Made by a program: the position numbers and the translations under genes
Source of the DNA: JBEIQE01 sp040376705
GTDB lineage: Bacteria; Pseudomonadota; Alphaproteobacteria; UBA2400
Reading direction: 5' to 3'
NCBI GenBank assembly: GCA_040376705.1
Contig: JBEIQE010000002.1
Span: 124,001-188,000, forward strand
DNA: 64,000 nt
The notes under the pieces: model-generated
The model's database searches: none
Seen by the model: only the letters and a program-made list of their open reading frames with translations
What the model was told of the DNA's origin: nothing
Shown here: piece after piece, positions 1 through 9,723 of the stretch
Layout of the letters: each line of letters begins with the position of its first letter
Position numbering within the stretch: the first letter of the stretch is position 1

Positions 1-1788
1 TGTATTGGCATTATCGCCAGTCAGCATAACTACGCGTTTGCCCATGGCTTGCAGGGCTTTTACGGCTTCTGCTGCTTCCGGCTTAAGACTATCTGCCACC
101 CATACGGCAGCCATCAGGGTTTTGTCCTTGGCCAGAAACACCGGCGTATAACCCTTGGCTGTTTGTGCCTCAAGCTGCGCCCTATCAAGTGTGATGTTTA
201 AATCAGCCATCAGGCGCGGGCTGCCGGCGTGCCATGTGGTCCCGTCAATCTCGCCCCTCACACCGCGGCCTTGCAGGCTCTGGAAGTTAGCGAGTGTTGC
301 CGCAGGTTGCTTCTGCGCTTCAGCATGCGCCAGTATCGCCCGCGCAACCGGGTGTTCTGATTGCTGCTCTAGCGCCACCAGCGCACTCAGCGCTTGGGCT
401 GCGGTTGCCCCGTTATAAACTTCAAGCGCAATCACCTGCGGCTTGCCAGTCGTAAGTGTGCCGGTTTTATCCACCACTACGGTATCAACACCTGCGAGGC
501 GTTCAAGCGTGGCAGCATCCTTTACCAAAATGCCAGCTTCGGCCCCTTTACCCACCCCCACGATGATAGCCGTTGGTGTAGCCAGCCCCAGTGCGCAGGG
601 GCAGGCGATGACCAGCACGCCTACAAAACTGGCAAGACCCAGTGCGAGGGCATGATTTAGGCCATAAGCAGGAATACCCAGTACCAGCCACGCCGTGAGG
701 CTGAGCAGGGCAATCACCAACACGGCAGGCACAAATATGGCCGAGATACGGTCAGCTAGCGCCTGTATTGGCGCCTTGCTGCCTTGTGCATTTTCAACCA
801 TGCGGATGATGCTGGCCAGCAAGGTATCCGCACCCACCTTAGTCGCCTTGAATGTAAAGCTGCCAGTGGTGTTGAGTGTGCCGCCAATAACGCGTGCGCC
901 AATACTGGTGGCAACCGGCATCGGCTCGCCCGTTAGCATTGATTCATCAATATAGGATTGCCCTTCCAGCACCACACCATCGACCGGAATTTTACTGCCG
1001 GGTTTTACGCGAATAACATCGCCCAGCTGAACTTCGCCCACTGGCACTTCAACTTCAGCGCCGTTACGAACAACCAGCGCAGCAGGGGCTGAAAGGCCCA
1101 GCAGCCGCGCAATTGCATCGCCGGTGCGCAGGCGCGCGCGCGCTTCAAGGTATTTGCCAAGGGTGATGAAGCCAATCACCACAATCGTGACATCATAATA
1201 TGTGTGGCTGGTATCAACATAGGCAGCCAGTGGCTCTTCAAGTGCCGAAAGCACAAAGCTGTAGATAAACGCCACGCTGGTGCCAAGGCCAATAAGCGTA
1301 TCCATACTGGCCATGCCGGTGCGCATGAATTGCCACAAGCCTTTAAGGTAGGGCAGGCCAGTCACGAACAGGGCATAGGTCGCCATTAGCGGCAGCAGGT
1401 GGTGTAGTACTTCTTTGGTATTATACGCAGGCGGGGCAATCCAGCCCAGCTGGCTGAGTACATCCCAGCCCATAATCAGTGCGCTGATGGCAACCAGCGG
1501 CATAATCACCCGCACTTTATTGCGTAGGTCAAGCAGCTCAGCCTGTTTGGGGTTATCAGCCACCGGTGCATCTGCCTTGGGCGGCATGATGAGCTTGAAG
1601 CCAAGCGGCGTAATGCTGTTGGCAATATCGCGCAGGGTGAGTCGGCTGGCGTCATACTCAACCGAGAGTGTCTCGGTACCAAAGTTCACACTGGCAGTAC
1701 GTATGCCGGCTACCTTCTTGAGCGTGCGCTCGATATTGGCAGCGCAAGAGGCGCAATGCATGCCACTTACCTTATAAGTCTCAGCCAT
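1..1788 (-). CDS. copA: Copper-translocating P1B-type ATPase, C-terminus cut by the window edge
   Basis: Inner-membrane pump that exports Cu(I) using ATP. The minus strand reads from an ATG at 1788 for 596 codons to the window edge without a stop. An N-terminal heavy-metal-associated domain carries MHCASC (residues 10-15). The intramembrane metal site CPC is at residues 396-398, and the phosphorylated aspartate of DKTGTLT is D440. The last visible motif is TGDN of the nucleotide domain, so roughly the final 130-200 residues (hinge and last two membrane segments) lie outside. The start is two bases after the csoR stop, so the two genes should be co-transcribed and induced by copper. Silver could be a further substrate. 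Confidence 0.95.
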   Translation of the reverse strand, partial: MAETYKVSGMHCASCAANIERTLKKVAGIRTASVNFGTETLSVEYDASRLTLRDIANSITPLGFKLIMPPKADAPVADNPKQAELLDLRNKVRVIMPLVAISALIMGWDVLSQLGWIAPPAYNTKEVLHHLLPLMATYALFVTGLPYLKGLWQFMRTGMASMDTLIGLGTSVAFIYSFVLSALEEPLAAYVDTSHTYYDVTIVVIGFITLGKYLEARARLRTGDAIARLLGLSAPAALVVRNGAEVEVPVGEVQLGDVIRVKPGSKIPVDGVVLEGQSYIDESMLTGEPMPVATSIGARVIGGTLNTTGSFTFKATKVGADTLLASIIRMVENAQGSKAPIQALADRISAIFVPAVLVIALLSLTAWLVLGIPAYGLNHALALGLASFVGVLVIACPCALGLATPTAIIVGVGKGAEAGILVKDAATLERLAGVDTVVVDKTGTLTTGKPQVIALEVYNGATAAQALSALVALEQQSEHPVARAILAHAEAQKQPAATLANFQSLQGRGVRGEIDGTTWHAGSPRLMADLNITLDRAQLEAQTAKGYTPVFLAKDKTLMAAVWVADSLKPEAAEAVKALQAMGKRVVMLTGDNANT

Positions 1789-1790
1789 GA

Positions 1791-2060
1791 TCAGCGCTCC
1801 GCCAGATTGTAGATTTTCATCAGCTCTTTAATGGTCTGTTCTTTGTTTTCCTTCAGGCGGTTCATCACGCAGGTATCGAGATGGCCTGCCAGCAGCTCGC
1901 GTTTTACGCTGCTCATGAAGCCGTTTACGCTATCCGCCTGCTGAATGATGTTGGGGCAATATTCGCCTGCCTCGATCATGGCAATGACCTTGTCGAGCAT
2001 GCCGCGCGCCTGCTTGGCAACCTTCAGGGCTTTGGCTTTTTGCAGGGGTAATTCGGTCAT
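1791..2060 (-). CDS. csoR: CsoR/RcnR-family copper-sensing repressor
   Basis: All-alpha DNA-binding repressor of the DUF156 family, 89 residues, the usual length. The Cu(I) ligand set C35-H60-C64 matches in spacing the Cys-His-Cys triad of mycobacterial CsoR, which argues for copper rather than nickel/cobalt or formaldehyde sensing. It is first in an operon with copA. An AGGAG Shine-Dalgarno lies just upstream of the ATG at 2060, and a near-palindrome overlaps the likely promoter. Copper binding is expected to release the repressor and switch on both genes. Confidence 0.92.
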   Translation of the reverse strand: MTELPLQKAKALKVAKQARGMLDKVIAMIEAGEYCPNIIQQADSVNGFMSSVKRELLAGHLDTCVMNRLKENKEQTIKELMKIYNLAER

Positions 2061-2069
2061 AAAGGGCTC

Positions 2070-2100
2070 CTATACCTACTACCTAGGTCTAAGGTTATAG
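2070..2100. promoter_or_regulatory. Imperfect 31-bp palindrome, candidate CsoR operator
   Basis: The two arms read CTATAcCTACTACCT and (opposite strand) CTATAaCCTTAGACCT, meeting at ACCTAGGT (2081-2088). It sits directly upstream of csoR and overlaps its ribosome-binding region. CsoR proteins bind dyad operators near their own start. This one lacks the long G/C tract of the mycobacterial site, so the assignment rests on position and symmetry. Confidence 0.5.
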
Positions 2101-2256
2101 GGTGTCAAGGCCTGCGTATTCCCCGTAATGCCGCTATAGGCCCAATTTAAACTGTTTTTTAAGCAAAAAATGGGGCTTTGTTAAAGTTCATCAGGTAAAG
2201 TGAGGCTTACAAACCCTTAATTTTTAAGCGGCGCGCTAACCAGTGAGGCTATTAAA

Positions 2257-3408
2257 ATGAAGCTTGGCACAATCTGGAATTCATTCAGAAAGGCTGTCAC
2301 CCCGCTGGTCGACCGCGTCATGGGTAATTCAGCCGCCAAGGCCGAAGCACATGTGGCCACCACGACAGCCAAGGCCGCCAGCCCCAAAATCGCCAGTTTC
2401 GATGATGCAATGAACACCAGCCGCAGCCTTGGCCAGCTCTCCGAGCTTGGCCTGGTTGAACCCGCCAAATTCGCCAAGCAGGCCAAAGCCGTGCTCGATT
2501 CACCGCAAAGCGGCAATTTCGCGCATGAAGTAACGCGCCATACCGCCGCCGCCATGAAGGACAACCCCAATTCGGTTGAGCTGCTCAGCACGCTCACCAG
2601 AGGCCATAAGCAACTCGACAAGAACATCACCGAGCGTATGGAGCGCGCCAGGCATCTTGATGATCCGGCCGAGCTGCGTGCTATTCATACCAATAATATC
2701 CGCGATGCCCGCGCCATTATCGATACCGGCGCCCCCGCCGTGCTGCGCGACGATGCATTCAAGGATATCGCCAAATCACTCGATGGCCTGATGGCGACCG
2801 ACCCCGCTGCCGCCAAGCGCATCACGCAGGAACTTTCAAAAGATCCGGCGATGGTGAAGGGTGTTGGCGATGCCGCCCGCGCCATGCGTGCGCGTGAAGC
2901 CGCCGAGCAGCAGGCGCATGCCGCCATGCCAGCTGCACCAGTAGCCCCCGCCAAGCCCGAGCTGAGCGATATGCATGCCGACTGGGCAACAGAGCGCGTT
3001 CGCATGCTCACAACACCGCTCCCCGCCAACGCGCGCGTCATGCCCACCACAAGTGCACGTCTGCCAGAACTCTCGCTGGTTCATGATGCCGTACCCATGC
3101 GCGCTGGCGCTACCAGTTACCCTTCGGGCGCACCGGTATTGCCGCCCAATAGCAGCCTTACCGCGACCGACGCATGGCAGTCGATTGCTGCCTCCCGCCA
3201 GATGAGTGCGGTTGAGGAATATGCCGCCCGCGCCTCGGGCACACCGATGCCCAATATCTTCCGCCCCACACAGGTGGAGGGTATTGAAGTGCGCGAGATC
3301 GATATGAGCATCGATGCGTTCAAGGCACTGCAGGCCGAGGCCAGTAAAGCAGCTGCCAAGCCCGCTGCTGCTGCCACCGCTACAGGCAAGCCGCTTACAC
3401 TTAACTAG
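2257..3408 (+). CDS. Alanine-rich protein of unknown function
   Basis: 383 residues, not recognised. It has no signal peptide or membrane segment. The first third is helical and Ala/Lys-rich with regular polar spacing (TRGHKQLDKNITERMERARHL), suggesting helical bundles or coiled coil; the rest is rich in Ala and Pro and looks partly disordered, ending in an Ala/Thr/Lys stretch. A TGAGG sequence 8 bases before the ATG supports the start. Its TAG stop interlocks with the tamB stop on the other strand through the shared bases CTAG. Confidence 0.7.
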   Translation: MKLGTIWNSFRKAVTPLVDRVMGNSAAKAEAHVATTTAKAASPKIASFDDAMNTSRSLGQLSELGLVEPAKFAKQAKAVLDSPQSGNFAHEVTRHTAAAMKDNPNSVELLSTLTRGHKQLDKNITERMERARHLDDPAELRAIHTNNIRDARAIIDTGAPAVLRDDAFKDIAKSLDGLMATDPAAAKRITQELSKDPAMVKGVGDAARAMRAREAAEQQAHAAMPAAPVAPAKPELSDMHADWATERVRMLTTPLPANARVMPTTSARLPELSLVHDAVPMRAGATSYPSGAPVLPPNSSLTATDAWQSIAASRQMSAVEEYAARASGTPMPNIFRPTQVEGIEVREIDMSIDAFKALQAEASKAAAKPAAAATATGKPLTLN

Positions 3409-6311
3409 TAGTCGCGCTGGAACTTGAGCTGTACGTTGCCCGAGTTCTCCATGCCGGTATTGCTCTCGACCGAGATTTGCGGCGTGAGTTTGATCTCAAC
3501 CCCCACACGGCGGCTTTCCGGTGTCAGGCCCTGGCGGGTTGAGAGATACACATCATCACTCAGGTATTTACCAACTTCCAAAGCGCTGCTCGGGCTATCG
3601 GCACCCGCGCTGTTATCCGTCACCACATCAAGCTGATCAAGCCCGAGACCACGGCGGATATCGCCTGCTAGATCAAATCCACTGTCGCCATTGGCGAGCG
3701 AAGCGAGGGCGCGCGCCAGCTGCACGGCCTGCAAGGGCGAGAGCTGCGTGACCGACTGACCGAACAGCAGCCGCGCAATAATCTCATCCTGCGGTAATTC
3801 AGGTGACGAGCTGTAGCTGATATCCGGCGCCTGCGCGGTGCCGCGCAGCAGAATACTGGTGGTAATACCGTTACCTTCTTGCGTGGCAACAAGGTTGAGC
3901 GAGGGGTTGCTTAAAGTTCCGCCATCAAAGGTAATCTGGCCCTGTGTAAGCTGCAGGCGCTTGCCCAAGAATTCATAAGAGCCGCGCATCAGCTTCAGGT
4001 AGCCGGTAATGTCAGGATCAACCGTGCTGCCTTTGATGTTGAGTGTCCCCGCCAGCTCACTCTGCAGTCCGGGACCTTCAAGCCGTATCTGGTTGGGGGC
4101 ATCAATCAGTAAATCGAGCCCCAAGGCAAATGGTGTTGAATTCACTTCAGGCTCAAGCACCTGCCGTGGCGCATGGCCCTGATATGTAACCGGCAGGCGA
4201 ATGAGCGAGACCGGCAACCGCTCAGGTATGCGCAGTGCAGCCTCGGCAATATGAACAGTGCCTTTAAGGAGTAGCTCGGTAAGTGTTGGCCCTGTGAGTT
4301 GCAGGTCGGCAGATGCGCGCGCGGTGGCTTCGGGCAGACGCAGCATCAGGAAGTTCTCGATCTTCAGGTCCAGTGCGGTCCCATCAGCCGTATAGCTGCC
4401 CGTGCCCGTCATGCGGCCAGCTTTGCCATCGGTAGCGCTCAGGCTGCTTAAGGTGACTTGTTGGCCCTGCAGCGTGGCGGTTGCGGCAAGATCATGCAGC
4501 TCGGTGCCGCTCGCGGTGCTCAGGTAGTAGCCATTGCTTAAGGTAGCAGTGCCGTTGACCTCGGGTGCATTTGCGCGCCCAGAAAGCGTTACGTTAAGTG
4601 CTACATTCCCCCGCTTGATGGGAAGCTCGAACATCTGCTGCTCGGCCATCCAGTCGAGTGCGATATTACCATTGGCTTTGCCCGTCAGCGGTGCGTTGAG
4701 CCATGCCGATAGATCGGGCTTTGTCAGGTTAAGCGCGGTGCGCAGTGTAGCGTCTGCTGCCAGTAGCTGGAGCTGGTTCTGGCTATAGGTGGCTTTGATG
4801 TTCGCAGCCTCATTCTCATAGCCCAACACCATTCGCACATTAGCGGGTTGCGGTAATACCGGCGCAAATTCAGCCGTACCGCGCAATATGGGGGTGGCGG
4901 GTGTACCTTTAAAATCAAACATACCCTTAATCGCGCCCAGCTGCGGCCAGGCGGGTAGGGTGAGGTTGCTTAGGCTCACAGTGCCATCCAGCTTGTCGGG
5001 CTGCCACAGGCCTGCGGCCTCAACCCGCGCGTTACCATACATTAGCGCGAGGGATGAGAGGGTATAGCTATTGCCCGTTACATTTAGCGTAACCGGCTTG
5101 AGCAGACGCACAGGCTCGGCCTCATAGCTGCCCTGCAGCGCTGTAACTTCAAGCCTGATGTCCTCTGTAACACTCAGCGCGCCATTGGCTTTAAGCTCGG
5201 TCACTACGGGCGCGCTTAAGCTTGTCGCCAGTTGCCAGCTCAGCTGGCGGCCATCACCCTGCGGCTCAACCGTAATCTCGCCACTGCCTGCAATCTGTTG
5301 GCCGGTAAGTTTGGCGAGGTTGGACAGATCATCTGATCGGGCGGTGAGCTTACCGCTTACAACTTGGCTCTCGAGCGCATATGCGATATCACCCTGCAGG
5401 CTGCCAAATGGCGAGGTGCCGTTAATTTTGCGCAGGCTTACCTGCTGGCTATTGGCGCTAAAGCTTGTACCCAGCGTAAGCGCCAACTCCTGGACATCGC
5501 CTTCCAGCTTCAAAGTGCCATCTACCGTGCCATCGTTCAGCGTAAACTGACTGGCGAGTGTCAGTTTGCTGGCTGTGGTAGTGCCGTAAGCAAAACCATC
5601 TGCACTGGCTGTCAGCTTTATGCCTGTAGCATCAAGCACCAGTGCGCCATTAACACTGCCGCTCAGTGGTTGGTTATAGGTGGTGCCAATGTGGGTGAGG
5701 TCACTGACACTAAAGGCCAGTTGGCCTTGCGGCAGTGGTCTGCTCGAGAGGTCCAGCTCGCCATGTACTGCAAAAGCCAATGGCTCAACCGCAACATCAT
5801 TCAGTGTCAGCACCAGTTCCTTAAGTGTGCCGTTAAGCCCGGCCTGCGCTTTAATGGGGTGCGGGAAGTCAGGCAGCTGTAGCGCCTCAAGCGTAATGCT
5901 GCTTACAGCTACAGCGGGGTTATAACTGCTCTCTGCGCTGCCTGAGGATGCCTGCGGGTACCGGTGGATAATCGCACTGGCAGCCGAGAGACTACTGACG
6001 TTGATATGTGCTTCGAGCAGCTGCAGCGGGCTCCAGCGCAAACGGACATCTTTAAGACTTGCCAAGGGGCCTTCGGCATCAGCCACATTAATCTCATCCA
6101 GTGTAATATAAAACGGCCAGCCCGAACCAAGGCCTTTGGCTTCAATCACATAATCGCTCTGCGCGCTGTTTGCTTCATTCAGCAATTTGGCCAGCGCCCA
6201 TTGGCTACCGGGTGGCGATTGCAGCCACAACAGTGCAACAGTTACAGCAACAACCGCCACAAACAGCAGCTGGAAGATCAGGTGGAATAGGCCAAGGATG
6301 ATTTTTCGCAT
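3405..6311 (-). CDS. tamB: Translocation and assembly module protein TamB
   Basis: Large inner-membrane-anchored periplasmic protein (968 residues) that works with TamA in outer-membrane protein insertion and has been linked to phospholipid transport. One N-terminal membrane anchor (about residues 5-30) is followed by long repetitive beta-rich AsmA-like sequence and a C-terminal DUF490/TamB domain containing GSYEFLGKRLQLTQG and the terminal LKFQRDY. It is shorter than E. coli TamB (about 1260). Its ATG shares one base with the tamA stop (TAATG), indicating translational coupling. Confidence 0.9.
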   Translation of the reverse strand: MRKIILGLFHLIFQLLFVAVVAVTVALLWLQSPPGSQWALAKLLNEANSAQSDYVIEAKGLGSGWPFYITLDEINVADAEGPLASLKDVRLRWSPLQLLEAHINVSSLSAASAIIHRYPQASSGSAESSYNPAVAVSSITLEALQLPDFPHPIKAQAGLNGTLKELVLTLNDVAVEPLAFAVHGELDLSSRPLPQGQLAFSVSDLTHIGTTYNQPLSGSVNGALVLDATGIKLTASADGFAYGTTTASKLTLASQFTLNDGTVDGTLKLEGDVQELALTLGTSFSANSQQVSLRKINGTSPFGSLQGDIAYALESQVVSGKLTARSDDLSNLAKLTGQQIAGSGEITVEPQGDGRQLSWQLATSLSAPVVTELKANGALSVTEDIRLEVTALQGSYEAEPVRLLKPVTLNVTGNSYTLSSLALMYGNARVEAAGLWQPDKLDGTVSLSNLTLPAWPQLGAIKGMFDFKGTPATPILRGTAEFAPVLPQPANVRMVLGYENEAANIKATYSQNQLQLLAADATLRTALNLTKPDLSAWLNAPLTGKANGNIALDWMAEQQMFELPIKRGNVALNVTLSGRANAPEVNGTATLSNGYYLSTASGTELHDLAATATLQGQQVTLSSLSATDGKAGRMTGTGSYTADGTALDLKIENFLMLRLPEATARASADLQLTGPTLTELLLKGTVHIAEAALRIPERLPVSLIRLPVTYQGHAPRQVLEPEVNSTPFALGLDLLIDAPNQIRLEGPGLQSELAGTLNIKGSTVDPDITGYLKLMRGSYEFLGKRLQLTQGQITFDGGTLSNPSLNLVATQEGNGITTSILLRGTAQAPDISYSSSPELPQDEIIARLLFGQSVTQLSPLQAVQLARALASLANGDSGFDLAGDIRRGLGLDQLDVVTDNSAGADSPSSALEVGKYLSDDVYLSTRQGLTPESRRVGVEIKLTPQISVESNTGMENSGNVQLKFQRDY

Positions 6312-8056
6312 TAGAAGGCCTGCCCGATGCTGATGTAAAACTGGAAGCGCGAATCTTCGTCCCGCGGGTTAAGCGGCACCGCCAAGTCAAAGCGCAAAGG
6401 CGCGATGGAAGTTGTATAACGTACGCCAATACCGGCGGCATATTGCGGCTGGGTAAAGTTGGGCAGGGTGCTATCGCTTACGCTGCCAGCCTCCATGAAC
6501 ACCACGCCGCTAAAGTTTTCACGCACCGGAAAACGCAATTCAACTCCGCCTTCGAGTAACGCAGCTCCACCCAGTGGATCGCCGGTTGTATCTTTTTGCC
6601 CTAATGAGCGGAACTCATAACCGCGCACCGAGCCGCCACCACCGGCATAAAAGCGGCTGGTGGGGGCAAGGTCATCCGCTGTAGCTGCGAGCACGCCGCC
6701 TGCATGTATCCAGCTGCCCAGCACAACGGTTTTGCGCATATTGAGCGGATAGTAGCTCGAGAGGCGCTGCTCCCAGGTGGCATAGGCAGCTTGTTCGCCC
6801 TTAAGCGCCAGTACAGGCGTCAGCGTGGTGGTCGAGCGCAGCCCGCTTACGGGGTTAAGTTTGCTGGTGGTGGTATCGGCACTCACGGTTAAGGGCAGGG
6901 CGAGGTTGGTCACAATTTCGGAGTTAACACTTGAGAGGCGCAAACGGCCACCAAAGCTGGCGGTCCAGACGGGAGAGAATTTACGCTCAAGCCCCAGCTC
7001 CCCCACAAGGCCGGTTTCGTTATAGGCATCGCTCTGTTCGTTATTCGCTTCAATACTGCTGATCAGCGTAGTGTGGCGGTCGGGCCAGTTAGGTGCGCGC
7101 AGGCTGGCACCCAGCAGCTGCTTCTGCTCGTAGTATTGAGCGTTCAGCTCCAGCCGCTCGGCATTGCCCCAAACATTGCGGTGCTGCCAGAAAGCTTCGA
7201 TGCCCGCACCGCGGTCGCTGTCATAGCCGATGCTGCCACCAATCGTACGGCGCTTGCGCTCGGTCACCTCCACCTCCAGTGGCAGTGTCGCACCATCAGG
7301 ACTTTCGGTAGCCGGTTTGATGCGCACCACGCTAAATAGCTCGGTCGCCAGCAGTGCCTGCCTATACTCCTCAATCTGTTTAGGGCTGTAATAGGTATCT
7401 TGTGACCATGGCACCAACCGCTGCAGGTGCGAGGTATTGGTACGGTGCTGGCCGGTGTAGCTGAGCGTACCAATCTGCAGGCGCGGGCCGCTTTCGGCGG
7501 TCAGCTCAGCCATCATCTCATGCGTGTCGTGGTCCACCACATAGCTGCGCGCGGTATATTTGGCCAGCGGGTAACCAGCTTCGGCCAGCATGTTCAATAC
7601 GTCAGCTTCAGCATCCACCAGCAGACGGGCGGTAGCCGGCTGGCCCACTGCGGGTGTTGGCGCAGCCACGCCCTGCGGCATGCCGTGGAGCAGATAACTC
7701 GCCAGGTTATAGCGCGGACCGGTATCAACACTGAGCTGTGTCACGCGGCCTTCGGTGGTGTCGTAGGTGAGCAGCGGGTCGTAATAGGCATAGTTGTTAA
7801 GCAGCAGGTGCAGGCTGGCCATATCACGCGTGATCTCGCGTTGCAGAGCCACGCCTCCGCTCATCTCGCCCATCTGCTGGCGCAGGAACACCGAGCTGAG
7901 CTTGATATCATCCGCTAGCCCTTTGGGTAGATCGCCGGGCAGCACGAGTGCAGTCGCGGGCCTATCTTCGGCGCCTGCGGGCAGGGCCATGGCAATCAGA
8001 CAAATCGCAAAGAGGGGGATCAGCCTTGAGGAAAGGCTAGGAGGTCGCCGCTGCAT
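6311..8056 (-). CDS. tamA: Omp85-family outer-membrane protein TamA
   Basis: 581 residues, close to the E. coli TamA length. A signal peptide ends near residue 29 (ALPAGA/ED). POTRA-type repeats fill roughly residues 35-270, followed by a 16-strand surface-antigen/Omp85 barrel with the conserved RFYAGGGGSVRGYEF segment and a terminal aromatic (IGQAF). It partners with TamB, encoded immediately downstream. BamA is excluded by the small POTRA region. Confidence 0.9.
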   Translation of the reverse strand: MQRRPPSLSSRLIPLFAICLIAMALPAGAEDRPATALVLPGDLPKGLADDIKLSSVFLRQQMGEMSGGVALQREITRDMASLHLLLNNYAYYDPLLTYDTTEGRVTQLSVDTGPRYNLASYLLHGMPQGVAAPTPAVGQPATARLLVDAEADVLNMLAEAGYPLAKYTARSYVVDHDTHEMMAELTAESGPRLQIGTLSYTGQHRTNTSHLQRLVPWSQDTYYSPKQIEEYRQALLATELFSVVRIKPATESPDGATLPLEVEVTERKRRTIGGSIGYDSDRGAGIEAFWQHRNVWGNAERLELNAQYYEQKQLLGASLRAPNWPDRHTTLISSIEANNEQSDAYNETGLVGELGLERKFSPVWTASFGGRLRLSSVNSEIVTNLALPLTVSADTTTSKLNPVSGLRSTTTLTPVLALKGEQAAYATWEQRLSSYYPLNMRKTVVLGSWIHAGGVLAATADDLAPTSRFYAGGGGSVRGYEFRSLGQKDTTGDPLGGAALLEGGVELRFPVRENFSGVVFMEAGSVSDSTLPNFTQPQYAAGIGVRYTTSIAPLRFDLAVPLNPRDEDSRFQFYISIGQAF

Positions 8057-8216
8057 AGGGCCGGATTATAAGGAAAATCATGATTATTCAAAGCATTTGC
8101 TGGGCATTATGTTCCGCAAATCCAAAAATTCATTTTTCGGTCCAGCTCATTTGCCATCGGGCGCATAAATGCGCTATCACAAGGTCTGCTTTCTGTTCCT
8201 TTAGGGTAGTATTCAC

Positions 8217-9146
8217 ATGCAGCGTATTCTGGTTATCAAGCATGGTGCCTTTGGCGATGTCATTCAGGCCGATGGTGTGCTGCGCGACATTCGCGCACAT
8301 CATAAGGAGGCCGAGATTGTCATGCTCACCACGCCGGCGTTCCGCCAGATCTTCGATCGCTCCCCTCATGTTGACCGCGTATTGCTCGACCCCCGCGCGC
8401 CGCGCTGGCGGCTCGACCTGATGCGCAAGCTCAAAGCCATGCTGGTGGCCGAAAAATTTGACATGGTCTACGACCTGCAGAACACGCCGCGTACCGCCTT
8501 CTACTTCCGCTGGTTCCTGCCCAATACCAAGTGGTCTGGCACGGCCAAGGGGTGCAGCCATCCGCACAAGGCCATCAACCCCAAGTCCATTCCCGCGATC
8601 GAGCGTATGGTCGGCCAGCTGCAGGACGCAGGTGTACCGGTGGTACATGCCCGCACGCCAGATGTGTCATGGATGGCAGATGATGTAAGCACGCTGCTGC
8701 AGCAGGCTGGCGTGACCGGCAAATACATCATGCTCATTCCCGGCTGCTCGGCGCGCCACCCGCACAAGCGCTGGCCGCATTATGAAGCGCTGGCCCGCCA
8801 CCTTATAAGCGAGGGGCATACAATTGTAACAGGTCCCGGGCCGGATGAGATTCCTGACGCTTACAGCTTCCCCGGTGCGGTCATCAAAGGGCCACAGGGT
8901 TTCATCAAGTGGTTTGGCCTTGCAGGCCTGCTCAAGGGCGCCAGCTTTGTAGTGGGCAATGATACTGGCCCCAGCCATCTGGCGTCGCACCTTGGCGTAC
9001 CCGGCTTTGCCCTGTTCGGTCCGCATACAACAGCCGAGCGCACCAGCATCCTGCGTTCAAACTTCTCAGCAATTGAAGTGCCCGACCTTGCTGCACTGCC
9101 GCTCGAACGTGTGTTGGGCGAGATAAAAGCACGACTGGCCGCATAG
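8217..9146 (+). CDS. Glycosyltransferase family 9 (heptosyltransferase-like)
   Basis: 309 residues. GT9 enzymes transfer heptose or related sugars from ADP-sugars to the lipopolysaccharide core. The N-terminal Rossmann start reads MQRILVIKHGAFGDVIQ, and the donor-binding motif VVGNDTGPSHLASHLGVP is present in the C-terminal half. It is slightly shorter than WaaC/WaaF, and acceptor and sugar specificity cannot be read. The Shine-Dalgarno is weak (TTTAGGGT). It is transcribed away from tamA across a 160-bp divergent region. Confidence 0.85.
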   Translation: MQRILVIKHGAFGDVIQADGVLRDIRAHHKEAEIVMLTTPAFRQIFDRSPHVDRVLLDPRAPRWRLDLMRKLKAMLVAEKFDMVYDLQNTPRTAFYFRWFLPNTKWSGTAKGCSHPHKAINPKSIPAIERMVGQLQDAGVPVVHARTPDVSWMADDVSTLLQQAGVTGKYIMLIPGCSARHPHKRWPHYEALARHLISEGHTIVTGPGPDEIPDAYSFPGAVIKGPQGFIKWFGLAGLLKGASFVVGNDTGPSHLASHLGVPGFALFGPHTTAERTSILRSNFSAIEVPDLAALPLERVLGEIKARLAA

Positions 9147-9383
9147 CTTAGGCCTTGTATTGGTTGTTTATTCGGCCATATGTGCCGTTTATGCCGATTT
9201 TATGCAAATAAGTTGCTTGCCTTTTGTTGTGCGAATGGTTATCAATTGGGCATCGCGTTGGTCCTGCTTGGGCTGAGTTCCGCTACCAACGGCTTCTCTC
9301 TGCAAATGCCAAAACGATTGTATCCGGGCACACTCGCGCGGACGCATGATCGGGGCAGAGTCCCCACACAAGGAGAGTAAGTT
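9147..9383 (+). promoter_or_regulatory. Leader/promoter region of the cold-shock gene
   Basis: 237 bases without a convincing gene. It ends in a strong AAGGAG ribosome-binding site seven bases before the cspA ATG. Cold-shock genes usually have long structured leaders, so much of this may be transcribed; I cannot place the transcription start or a specific thermosensor fold. Confidence 0.35.
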
Positions 9384-9587
9384 ATGAAGGGTACCGTTAA
9401 GTTCTATAACGCCACCAAGGGTTTTGGTTTCATTCAGCCGGAAGACGGCAGCAAGGATGCCTTCGTGCATCGTACAGCTCTTGAAGCCGCTGGCATCGCC
9501 AACCTCAACGAAGGCGACGTAGTTGAGTTCGAGATGATCACCGAAAAGGGCAAGGCTTCGGCCGGCAAGCTCAAGAAGGCTAGCTAA
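9384..9587 (+). CDS. cspA: Cold-shock domain protein (CspA family)
   Basis: 67-residue single cold-shock domain that binds single-stranded RNA/DNA. It shows RNP1 KGFGFI and RNP2-like DAFVH, and starts MKGTVKFYNATKGFGF. Length and motifs are standard. It has its own leader and is followed 25 bases later by an intrinsic terminator, so it is monocistronic. Confidence 0.96.
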   Translation: MKGTVKFYNATKGFGFIQPEDGSKDAFVHRTALEAAGIANLNEGDVVEFEMITEKGKASAGKLKKAS

Positions 9588-9612
9588 GTTCTAGCTTCTC
9601 AGGTTTTGGACA

Positions 9613-9644
9613 GCCGCCGGGGGAAACTCCGGCGGCTTTCTGTT
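9613..9644 (+). terminator. Intrinsic terminator of cspA
   Basis: GCCGCCGG and CCGGCGGC form a perfect 8-bp stem around an 8-base loop, followed by TTTCTGTT. Confidence 0.88.
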
Positions 9645-9723
9645 GCGCCTAAAAAAGCCACTAGGTGCAGGTCTGCATTTATGTTTTTATGAGTAGCAGG
9701 ACCACTTAATAACGGAGATCATT

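Noticed and set aside
2147..2162. TTAA-N8-TTAA resembling a CtrA box
   Set aside because: The CtrA consensus has a 7-base spacer; here it is 8, and AT-rich flanks make chance likely.
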